This document shows, piece by piece, positions 25,049 through 33,780 of a stretch of 64,000 nucleotides of DNA (the stretch's first letter is position 1; the number at the start of each line of letters is the position of its first letter). The stretch spans positions 1,121,573 to 1,185,572 of the forward strand of contig VXAY01004756.1 of the NCBI GenBank assembly GCA_013399855.1, read 5' to 3'. The position numbers and the translations under genes are program-made. The notes beneath the pieces are model-generated. The model made no database searches and was not told the DNA's origin. It saw only the letters and a list, made by a program, of their open reading frames with translations. Origin of the DNA: Oxyruncus cristatus. Its lineage: Eukaryota > Chordata > Aves > Passeriformes > Cotingidae.

Positions 25049-25068
25049 TGTCTAGAAGCTTCTAGACA
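25049..25068. promoter_or_regulatory. Perfect 20-bp palindrome, HSE-like
   Basis: TGTCTAGAAGCTTCTAGACA is exactly its own reverse complement. Read as 5-base blocks it is TGTCT-AGAAG-CTTCT-AGACA. That gives two perfect alternating heat-shock-factor pentamers (nGAAn, nTTCn) flanked by two with one mismatch each. The ends also contain GTCT/AGAC, the SMAD half-site. The palindrome is certain; its role is inference. Confidence 0.45.
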
Positions 25069-26500
25069 CGGTTTTCCAATCACAGGGTGGCTTGGTGTCC
25101 CCAATATGGACGTAAGATGTGAAATTTGAATTCAGGAGTGGGTTTGGACCTGAGTCTGCATGATAGGGGATGTTATTGTCTGAGGGTGTTGCTCATAGAG
25201 AACCCTGGGAGATGGTAAGGGTGGCTTCTCCTCACAGAGAAAATAAGGGGTGGAGAGACTGTCACATTCGTAGATGGATTTGGGAAGATAAGTGCTCTCA
25301 TAATTTAGGTTGGCAACCAAAACATTTGCATAAAATCTGGCCCTCAAAAGAATTCGAGTGACTTTTGCTGGCACATCGAATTGCAAACAGAGTGGTCAGT
25401 TTTTCTGACCCTGGGCTGGCCAGCTAACTTTCTCTGGCTTTTCTCTTTCTCTCCCCCTTGCCCCTTCGAGCAGCAACTCAACACTGGAAATCACTTTAGA
25501 AAGTAACACTCAGAGAAGGATATTTCCATTTAAGTTCATGAGATCAAATGCTGGTTTTGATTACAAAAGAGTAAACCTATTGCCCTCCACGGGGTTGTGT
25601 TGATGTAATACAGCCATAAAAGAGCACAATCTGTTTAGCCTAGCAACAATGAAGACTAAGAGGGGTCATGATTGCTCTGTGGTTTAAAAAAAAAAGGGGA
25701 TGTAAACACCAAGAAGGGTTGAGTGGTCTCAGTTAAATGACAATATTGGCATGAGAACAAAAGAAAATTCAAGAACCATAAATAAAGTCAGACCCAGATT
25801 AGGAGTCCTCAAATTATCTAAGGAGTGAAGTTCTGGAAAAAACTTCTCATGGAAGTTCTGGGGTTAACAGACTTTACCAGTTTTAGCTAAGTAGTTTATG
25901 AAGATCATTATAGGATGAACTTTCCTGGGATAGCAAGGGACAGGGCTCTGTAACCCAGAACTGAAAAAGATTTCCTGTCTTTCTATATTAAAAAAAAATT
26001 AGCCAGTGTGGCCTGCAGTGCTTCCACTTCAGAAGATAAGTTTACGTGAGCCCTTTTTACTGAGTATGACTGAGAATGTCCGAGCTGCATTTCCAAAATA
26101 GGGCGGTGGATTTGCTTTCTTCAAAGTCTGCCATCCTCCTTGGGTATAGGTATGCTGTGGGGTATTTGATGAACTGAAATAATTTGAGCCTTGCCCCTTT
26201 CTCTTGAGAGGCAGATGGGTTATCCTGATATCTCCCCCTGGCAGGGTTTCCAAGCCCTGGCTGAGGCCAGGAAGCCATTGCTCCATTCATGTGGTGTTGG
26301 TGACCCCCAGGTTCCTGCTGTTCACCCCATGATGGTGAGCTTCTTCCATGTGGGGCTGGGGCACCGTGTCCACATACGTGCCCCGCTGGGGACCTGGGAA
26401 TAAATTACAGACAGTTTCAACTTTAAATTTCCTTGCTCTCTTGGGGGTGAAATATAATCCTTGCCCTTGCTCTAACACATCCTTTGTGGTTTAATTTAAA
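25069..26500. other. Non-coding stretch, no gene seen
   Basis: Single-copy DNA with no recognised repeat. Frames of 60-85 codons overlap on both strands at 26.03-26.48 kb without recognisable content. Confidence 0.5.
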
Positions 26501-26960
26501 TGGTGATTTTTACGGTGACATGCGATGTTCATCTGCTAACCTTTTACCCAATATGTTCAATTTAAAAAAGTATCAAATCTCGGAGCGCGCCTCTATCTAT
26601 AGGCACAGAAGCGTAGTATAAGGTGGTTTACCTACTTAGGTTTGTACCTAAGAGCTTGTAAACAAATTCATAAATTTGTCATGATGATTATAGTGTTGGC
26701 AAACACAATGGTTGATCATGTTATAAATGTTTATCAACACCCGCACTCACCCACCTGCTAAGAGGTGCTACGCTTTAATGAAATTGTTTGAATATCAAGG
26801 CTGGTTGCTAAGATACAATGTTCTTGTTACCAGGGATGTGATGCTTACAGATTTCTGTTATCAAATAATGATTAGAGATGTGCTAACCTCAAGGTGCTCG
26901 GTGCAGTGAAAGGCTTAGTGAGCCACAAATTAGTAAACTGTCTGCCTGAGCAGACACTTA
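26501..26960. other. Structured candidate conserved element
   Basis: Repeat-free sequence with an unusual CpG island-like word (CTCGGAGCGCGCCTC, about 26579-26593) in AT-rich DNA and a run of small perfect hairpins. These are CTTAGGT/ACCTAAG with a 4-base loop (26635-26652), ACAAATT/AATTTGT (26662-26679) and TGTCTGC/GCAGACA (26939-26956). Several half-sites (GTTGCTAAG, CAAATAATGATTAG) look like RFX and homeodomain sites. Regulatory role inferred. Confidence 0.35.
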
Positions 26961-27110
26961 CAGAAGGAGCACATGTGCATCAAACTTACCGAGCTGACAT
27001 TTTTAAAGAAGACAAGATCTGGCAGTGTAAATGTTCCTATAGATGATGAAAGACTGTCATAGGAAATGTTTACATGATCTGTTGCCTAGCACAATGTCTC
27101 CGTGCCATTC

Positions 27111-27132
27111 CCCNCCCCCCGCCTCCACCCCG
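27111..27132. repeat. C-rich run with an unresolved base
   Basis: C-rich tract with a single N at 27114. The minus strand has several G-runs and could form a G-quadruplex, which may explain the ambiguous base. Confidence 0.7.
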
Positions 27133-27379
27133 ACGTAGAACAGTGTTGAAATCACCAAGTCAAATAACTGCTTTCTTCTTGCTTACTAAAATGTCTCCCG
27201 GCACTCACCTCTTGAAATTACAAATTTGCAAGTGCTGATTTCTATTTTCTAAAGGCCACACAAAGATGGAAACAAAGATGTGTAACAAAATGGCCAGCAC
27301 ATGGGTCTGGTGCACAAAAGATGTCACTTTTGGGGACTGCAGTGGATTCCAGGTTGAAAGTTTAGTTGATGTTAAAAAC

Positions 27380-27800
27380 CACAGCTAGATGCTAAAGATG
27401 ACAAACATCAAATATTGATGGTGTTTTCTTTTTAATGTAGGTGCTCCAAGCACTCTGATTTGCTAATGCACTTTGTAATAAGGTATAAATATTGTACTTC
27501 ATTTTATTCTTTTTACCAAGTGCTTTTCCGTGTTATTAACCATCAAAGAAAATAATGAACAGCACAATATAGGTGATCAAAAGGATTTTGCTCACACCGC
27601 TGCAGTGCTAAATAACCTTTAAGTGTAATTGTTGATCTCATTATTGAATTAGGGTTCAAGGTGTGTTTACAGTCCCTTCATTAGCATGATTTCGAGTTTA
27701 AAGCCAGTTCAGCTGAACTAATGTCAATTGTAAGCAGGGTTTGTGTTTGCCCATGAGACTCCATATTTTTACATCACCAGTAATTGTCTGTTTCAGTGTA
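27380..27800. other. Candidate conserved non-coding element
   Basis: About 420 bases of unbroken, repeat-free, AT-rich DNA with many developmental-enhancer words (TTTGCTAATGCACTTTGTAA, TTCATTAGCATGATT, GTTATTAACCATCAAAG). It lies in one of the least repetitive parts of the window. Composition-based call. Confidence 0.35.
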
Positions 27801-28930
27801 AAGGGATATTATTTTCCTTCTCCTGTAAGCATCCTTTTGTAGCTACTCACAAGACACTCCTATTGCTATAACTACAAATCTGTTGCCAATTAAATCCAAC
27901 TCAGTGCAGTTCTAGCAGATAGGTAGGCAACTTTAAAATTACAGAATTGCAAAAAAAAAAACAAACAAACTTCCTATGGTTATAATTCATGATATTAAGG
28001 ATTTTACCCTTGGATGTAAAATTCATACATTATAAAATGATACAAGACTGCATCCTACAACAGGCTCTTAACATAACCCATGTTCTACCTACGCTGTGTG
28101 GGCTGTTCAGACAAATAATCGCCTTCAGCAGATGCCTTTGTCATAATGAGTGTGATAGTTTTAATATTTATGGAAGAACTGCTGATTTTCAATGCCTGCT
28201 TTCAAACCCCAAGAATAATTTTGCCAGCTCGAAGGGCTGCGTGTAGATGAAACGTTGTGCAGAGTGAATGGGATATATGAAACTTGTGTGCACTTCCAAG
28301 TGATGGGAGGGGGTCTCCTGCAGACCTCCTCATGCCTGCCCAGTTTCATCCAGGGAGCAGCAGAGGGGCTGGTAAGAGAGGCTGATCATCCTCAGTTAGG
28401 TAGAGTTGATGAAGTGTTGCAGAATTATTAAGCTGAGGCAGGAGAACTCGAAATCTGGCCTCTATGGGAATGGATTTGCACCGTGGCTTGAGTTCACCTC
28501 CTGGGACAGCTGAACTCTTTTGCCTGCTCTCCCACCTGTTCCTCTGCCTCCCCAAGCTGGTTTTCACTGAGATTTGGACCTGATTTGAATTTTATGGCTC
28601 TGCTATAATATTTCTGACATTTTGCCTTTTGTTGTAGTACATATTAGCTAAAAATATATAAAATATCCTCTAAAACTAAGTCATAAAACTTCCCTTCCTT
28701 TCACCACTAGTGATCAGCAAGCTGGGACTGTAGCTGTGGCCACCACAGAAATGGACATGTACTGAAATTCCTTGAAATAACACCAAAACACAGATGCTCA
28801 CCTGGCCCTTTATGAAAATACAAACACTTTGCTGCAGCTGTCTGTGAGGTGGGAGAAAAGCTGAGTTTTTTTTCTGCCTCCTTTTTTTTTTTTTTTCCTT
28901 AGGTCTGTTGTAATGAGTGATTTACATCAC
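27801..28930. other. Non-coding stretch, no gene seen
   Basis: 28000-28180 is AT-rich unique DNA continuing the conserved-looking block. The rest is ordinary single-copy sequence, with a poly-T tract near 28882-28896. Confidence 0.45.
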
Positions 28931-28995
28931 GTTAGATTATGTTGGGATATACTGTGTCAGGTGGCATGACCTGATATAACCCAACTTAATGCAAC
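28931..28995. repeat. Imperfect palindromic hairpin element, copy 1
   Basis: A 65-base self-complementary segment. Paired blocks are GTTGGG (28941-28946) with CCCAAC (28980-28985), TATA with TATA, and TCAGGT (28957-28962) with ACCTGA (28969-28974) around a GGCATG loop. Outer ATTA/TAAT and GTT/AAC pairs complete it, giving about 23 pairs. Weaker symmetry (GTAAT/ATTAC) reaches 28910 and 29017. It shares sequence with the hairpin at 33044-33109, suggesting a MITE-like family. A small-RNA hairpin is an alternative. Confidence 0.5.
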
Positions 28996-29137
28996 ACACA
29001 TGTTTAGATTGTATTACATGTGAAGAAAAATTCCCTGAGAAGCTCTCAGGAGCAGGTGATTCCTGCAAATGGAAAATATTTGCACAGTGATATTTTACAC
29101 GAGTCAGAATTGAAAGGTGTGTAATACTTCAGCGTGG

Positions 29138-29180
29138 ATTTAGGAGCCTTAGCCCCGTTGACTTTGCTGGGACTAAAACT
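29138..29180 (+). repeat. Relic of old amniote dispersed repeat
   Basis: GGATTTAGGAGCCTTAGCCC followed by CGTTGACTTTGCTGGGACTA matches the 'ttaggagcctaa...cattgactt...tgggact' motif of an ancient reptile/bird repeat. Short and decayed. Confidence 0.45.
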
Positions 29181-29554
29181 TTTATAAGCCACTGCTCCCT
29201 TTGGAAATATGATTTAACAGCTGATGTTGAGTTGGAAATTTTGCAAAATCTTGCTTTTGTTACAGCTGGTGGAGTTGCAGTCGTGTAAGAGGGCTGCAAG
29301 TGAGATCTGAGTCAATTGACTTGGAGACAGCAATAAACCAGGATGCAAGGAATTCACATGAGCAAGTCCAGATTATTATTTTCCTTTAAAAATCTTTCGT
29401 GCTTGATCACTTCCCCTTTTGGAAATCAACTTGATAGGAATGTGGGCCGAAGTGCAAGGCTTACATTTCACTCCAACATGACTATGTTGAGGTACCCAGC
29501 TCTAAATTTGGAGGCTCATATGGATTTTTTTTCTTTCTTTTTTTATTTGGTGTC

Positions 29555-29672
29555 AGAAATAGGAGCCTAAATTTAGGTTGCAAAGTTCATTTAAGAGTCT
29601 AAATATAAATGTTCTGCTTTTCAAAAGTGCTGAGCACCCTGCAGCTCCCACAGGCTCCATTGAGACTTTGCC
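29555..29672 (+). repeat. Relic of old amniote dispersed repeat
   Basis: In order: TAGGAGCCTAAATTTAGG, a diverged middle, CTTTTCAAAAGTGCTGAGCA, CCCTGCAGCTCCCACAGGCT and CCATTGAGACTTTGCC. This is a recognisable member of the 'tttcaaaagtgctgagcacc...cagctccca...cattga' repeat widespread in turtles, crocodilians and birds. I do not assign a family name. It is the best preserved of several such relics here. Confidence 0.65.
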
Positions 29673-31579
29673 TCAGTGTAGGATGCTGCTCCCAAATACA
29701 CTCCGTCCCGGGGGGAGGCTTCTGTGTATGTCTCATATGTTTGCACAACACAAAATCTTGCAGTGCCTGAGATTCAGAAAATGCCTCTGTGACCTTAATT
29801 GTTTACATATGCAGTGGCCTTCTCGTGTGTATACATTATGATATGGTTTGATCACGTACTTGGCCATCCTCGATGGGGTAAATGTTTGGAAGTGTGATGT
29901 GAGGGAGGCAGGGGTTACAGAAAGACAGATGTTTCTGTGGAGAGCACCAGAGAAACAAAAAGTCTGCGGTTTGAGAAGCCAAACATCGGCACCCTGAGCT
30001 TTTTCATGTGGGCTCTTCTGTGGACAGGCTGTTTTCTATGGGAGTTTAAAACCAAAGCACATCACACTTCCCTTGCAGGGTGGTTTTTACCTGTAGCCTG
30101 GTTGCTGTTGCATTTATGCTGGGGAGGCTCCTGTCTCTGGGGAAGCTCTACCCAGAGGCTGCTCCATCCTTTCCAGTACTCAGTTTTTCACCTGTCTTGA
30201 TCAGGTTTTCTTCTCTTACTTTCATCCAGTTTTAGCAGTCTCTGAGTTTCCCTCTACCCAGGTTTCCCTGAGCCCTCCTTTTGTTTCATTTCTGGCTGAA
30301 AAGCATCCACAGTGTGAATTTGGGTTTGCTCTGGGTACCCAGCCCTGAAACCAGGATCAGCATTTGCAGGTGATAAATTCTTTTACTCCCGTAGTCCTAA
30401 GCTCAGCACAAAACTTTCCCATGCTGTGTAGATGGCTTTAGAAAACTCAGAGAAAGGATAGGTTTGGCTTGTGAGGAAAATTAAATTTCAACTTTTAGAA
30501 TATAAAATTAAAAATGTCTCAAACTTGAGATGTGAATAAGAACAACCTGGATAAAGTCAAATGGGTGATACTGGACAAGAGCTCTACCTCTGCTTCCACT
30601 GAATCTTAAGCTCCTACTTGGAATAGTGGTAGGATCTTTGGCAAGAATAAGCCTTGCTGTTATTCTGGGCAAGGCAATGCATTTCCTCTCCCCAGCCCTC
30701 ATCAAAGAAATGCCTCAACTTTTTTGAGCTGAAGTGTTTCCAAAGCATCTGTCTCTCAAACAGATACCTGGCATAGCACTGCCAGCTCAAACAGTTAAAA
30801 TTGGCTAGACAAAAAGTGACTGAAATGGGTGTCTATTAGTTTGAGGAGGTTTCAAGCAAATGATTATAAGTGTTGCTGCCACTGCCAATAATGTCAATAT
30901 CTATTTTTATATTATGTGCAAACCTCTGAACAGGAACATCCTCGTTACAACACATCATCAAGGGCCACTCCACTCTGAGCATATGGCAGGGCTGTAGCTG
31001 GGAGAAGTGGGTAGTGGCTGGTAAATGCTGGCAGTTGAGAACAGACCACTGTCACTACCCCGAGCGTGTTTGCAGTCGGGGTGCAGAGGCAGCAGTTACC
31101 TGTTTTGAAGGCTCCAGCTTCTCCAGAAAAGATGGGAGCAGATGTCAGGAGCCTCGGATTTGGATCTGATAAGGACTTGGATCAAAATATAAAACAAAAA
31201 TATTTTAGGGAAAGTTTCTGGGAGGAAGTGAGCTATATGGGGAGCATGGCTTGCCAGGCTTTTTAAAAATAAAACGTTCTCACTCTGTGTTTAGCTCTCC
31301 CACAGTTTGAAACACTTGCGGTGATCGAGCCTAGCAGCCCTTGTCAGTCTACAGTACATCATCCCCCTTCGGTTGGCTGGGAACATCTCTCCTGTAAGGG
31401 CAAAATAAAGCTGCTCATTTTGCACACATGCTTTTAAAACTATAGGCAAGGAATACCTAAATATAAAACAAGGGCACCTTGGGCTGAATGCTTCCTGGCT
31501 GGGGCTGTTATCGCCCTTTCCCCTTGCAGTCACACAGCTGCTTCTCCTGCCTTTCCTTACACGCACCTGTAGCTTGCTG
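29673..31579. other. Non-coding stretch, no gene seen
   Basis: Single-copy DNA. The 87-codon frame at 29937-30200 is tryptophan/leucine-rich but has no recognisable domain or coding context. The 98-codon minus-strand frame at 31291-31587 runs into the CR1 fragment. Confidence 0.5.
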
Positions 31580-31660
31580 ACAATCACAGGATGGTTTGTA
31601 TTGGAAGGGACCTTAAAAATGATGTAGTTCCAACACCCTGCCGCGGGCAGGGACAGGGAG
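31580..31660 (-). mobile_element. CR1 LINE 3' fragment
   Basis: Reverse-complement CR1 tail: CACAGGATGGTTTGTATTGG, AAGGGACCTTAAAAATGATG, then 'ccaacaccctgccgcgggca'. Only the last 80 bases of the element remain; after 'gacagggaga' the sequence is unrelated. Confidence 0.88.
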
Positions 31661-32239
31661 AATGCGTTTGATCACATCTGTGAGCCGCTCAGGTTCATAC
31701 CTCCGTTACACATCACTTAGTCCACGCTCAGGAGAGTTTTCCTGCCATTAAATACCAAACCACAACGCCGTATCTACAGAGGCAGCAGGGATCTGGGGCA
31801 TGGGTGGAGGAGAAAGGGGCCTTCTGGTGCCTTTACAGACCAGTGCATTTAGCCTTAGTCCTTTGTTCACAGGAGGGATACAAGATTTGGGGGGTCAGCG
31901 AGCACTCTCAGTATCTTCTGTGTATTTTACTTGGAGAGTTATATAAGCAAATAACCCTGTGGTAATTGTGGTAGTGTGCCCGGGAGAGATTTTTTTTTTT
32001 TCCTTTTTGCCTTTTAAAAATTGCTGTTCATATGATACCTAAAAATATCTAACATGGACTAACTTTCTGCACTTTTTCTTGGCACTTTCAAAAAAGTGAA
32101 ATGAATTGATCAGAAATAAACTTATTAGGAACTGACTAAACTGAGCAACGGGCAGGGTTTTCTGGTATTTTTTGGCTTAATATTGCCTGGGTTGGGAAGA
32201 CAGGATGCTTTTCAATGCATAGATTATGAAAGAGAAGGA
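31661..32239. other. Non-coding stretch, no gene seen
   Basis: Single-copy DNA with a short poly-T tract (31991-32001). No feature was recognised. Confidence 0.45.
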
Positions 32240-32600
32240 GATTAGCAGACCTTCATCAAAGAACCATGAGTTATGTTAATCCACTAGGCTTTTTATGGTA
32301 ATTACAAACTAAATCAAATGACACAACTGTTGAAATGTGCTGTTGAATTTTTTGCCAATTAACAATCAGAAACAGTAATGTTGATGTTCCTATGATAAGT
32401 CATAACATGTCAGTTTGCAAAAGCATGCAAAGTAAGTTTGCTGTTTCATGGCAGGCTTTTTGGGTACTTTTGTTGCTTGGTAATGAATCGTAATGTAGCA
32501 GGATCCTGTTTATGATAAAGAGGTAACAACACTTCACTTGGTGGGGTGGGAGCCTTCTCAGGGTTGAAAAGAGCACTATTTTCATTATAAATGTGTTGTT
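32240..32600. other. Candidate conserved non-coding element
   Basis: AT-rich unique stretch, densest at 32275-32400, with words such as TGGTAATTACAAACTAAATC and TTTTGCCAATTAACAATCAG. TAATTA, SOX-like ACAAT and CCAAT-like cores are close together. It looks like a developmental enhancer but was not tested by alignment. Confidence 0.35.
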
Positions 32601-32620
32601 CAGTTTGTGAAAACATTAAG

Positions 32621-32655
32621 TTTATCCATCAAAAAGGTTTATCCATCAAAAAAGG
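32621..32655. repeat. 17-18 bp direct tandem duplication
   Basis: Two adjacent copies of TTTATCCATCAAAAA(A)GG that differ only by one A in the run. The second copy ends exactly where the target duplication of the next feature begins. Confidence 0.85.
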
Positions 32656-32866
32656 TTTGGGATATGTTTTATAATACAAAATCCACTTAGCTGATGTCCC
32701 TTCCGCCCCCTTTGCACGCCAATATTTTAACGCCGCATCCCGAACTAAGTAAGATGCGATTTATCGACATAGGTCATTTGACTCTTTACAATACCACAAC
32801 ACCCAATAATCTCAGCCAACAGCCCCCACAAAACATTTTTTTTTTTTTTTTGGGATATGTTTTATA
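32656..32866. mobile_element. Unidentified 175-bp insertion with 18-bp target duplication
   Basis: The 18-mer TTTGGGATATGTTTTATA occurs at 32656-32673 and again at 32849-32866; at least its last 15 bases are not explained by the T run. Between them lies about 175 bases of unusual DNA. CpG-containing words (CGCCGCATCCCG, GATGCG) are followed by a C/A-rich stretch and then 16 Ts. For ordinary LINE-driven retroposition a T run should sit at the left end, or an A run at the right end. Here T lies at the right, which is anomalous. I do not recognise the source; mitochondrial-like or small-RNA origins are possible. Confidence 0.6.
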
Positions 32867-33043
32867 GGGAAGCAACTGAGTTGGAATGAGCATATTGCAG
32901 AGCACTGTTTTGTGTACTAATTATCTACATCAATGGGTGTGCAGGGCGGCTCGGAGCGCTGTACCTGCTGTGCCGAACAACTCGCTCGTAGTCATGGAGT
33001 ATATGCTTCCTGTGGGCACCTGCCTGTTCTGTGCATCGCATCA

Positions 33044-33109
33044 CATTGAGTTATGTCACGTTGTGTCACATCACAGATGAGATGTGACCCAGTGTAACCT
33101 GACACAGTG
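33044..33109. repeat. Imperfect palindromic hairpin element, copy 2
   Basis: A 66-base self-complementary segment. Its core is GTCACATC (33065-33072) and GATGTGAC (33081-33088) with an 8-base loop. Pairing continues outward with a few mismatches and G-U pairs to CATT/AGTG at the ends. It starts, like copy 1 at 28.93 kb, just after CATCAC with TTATGT and TGTGTCA words in the same order. Its right arm aligns to copy 1 without gaps. Next to it is a 10-bp palindrome CACTGCAGTG (33119-33128). Confidence 0.5.
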
Positions 33110-33289
33110 CAGCGCTAGCACTGCAGTGGATCAAAACTCGGCAAACCCCAGCAGTTGTGTTTGTCAAGGGCAGTGAAATACAGGCTGGCTGCCCGTGGAC
33201 CTGCAGGTGCTCTGATTTACCCCTTAGCCTGGCTGTTTGTGGGTAGTTTGGCATATCTCTCTGGGATATAAATACAAGAATTTCTCTGC

Positions 33290-33600
33290 TTGTGTTTATT
33301 TATGATAGTTGTCGTTTGGGAAACAATAATCTTCCTACTTTTTAATCTAAATTGAACCATGGTGAGCACTCCAATAAAACACGTCACAGCAAACAAAGGA
33401 AATTCTCCCTGTATTAATAATAAACTCTTTAAGATTTATCAGTCTCTCCCTCTTTCTTCCCTTTGTGCAATGCAGTCTATAGCAACTGCTGCATTTATAG
33501 ATGTCTGATAAAATTTTAATAGAAGAACCCATTACCTTTGAATCTGGAGTAAAGACTTATATCAAAACCAGGAGTGTTGAGCCTGAGCTAAATATAACTT
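33290..33600. other. Candidate conserved non-coding element
   Basis: Repeat-free AT-rich stretch with CCAATAAAACACGTCACAGC, TATTAATAATAAACTC and TAAAATTTTAATAG words, compatible with homeodomain/HOX, CRE-like and MEF2-like sites. Composition-based. Confidence 0.3.
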
Positions 33601-33728
33601 GTTAACTGAGAGGAGCAGCCCATGAGCTGCTGGATTTACCTTATTTTGCTACAACCAAGGGGGACAGTGAATATTGCAGCAGGTGAGGTGTCATAAAACA
33701 AGAGAAAGGGGTTCTACTGAGCACTGGG

Positions 33729-33780
33729 ATGTTGGTTGGATTCAGATTTGGAGGTCTTTTCCAACCTTAATGACTCAATG
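33729..33780 (+). mobile_element. Short CR1 3' end, divergent subfamily
   Basis: GATGTTGGTTGGATTCAGAT then TTGGAGGTCTTTTCCAACCT and TAATGACTCAATG. This is the same 'gaggtcttttccaacc' end type as the copy at 13.1 kb. Only the last 50 or so bases can be recognised. Confidence 0.7.

Noticed and set aside
28931..28995. MicroRNA precursor
   Set aside because: The fold is hairpin-like, but the stem is interrupted by a 5-base bulge. The element has a diverged relative 4 kb away, which favours a repeat; no known microRNA sequence is present.
32674..32848. Nuclear copy of mitochondrial DNA
   Set aside because: The C/A-rich right half looks mitochondrial-like, but I could not match it to any mitochondrial gene and the flanking 18-bp duplication is atypical for such inserts. 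Kept only as one possible source.
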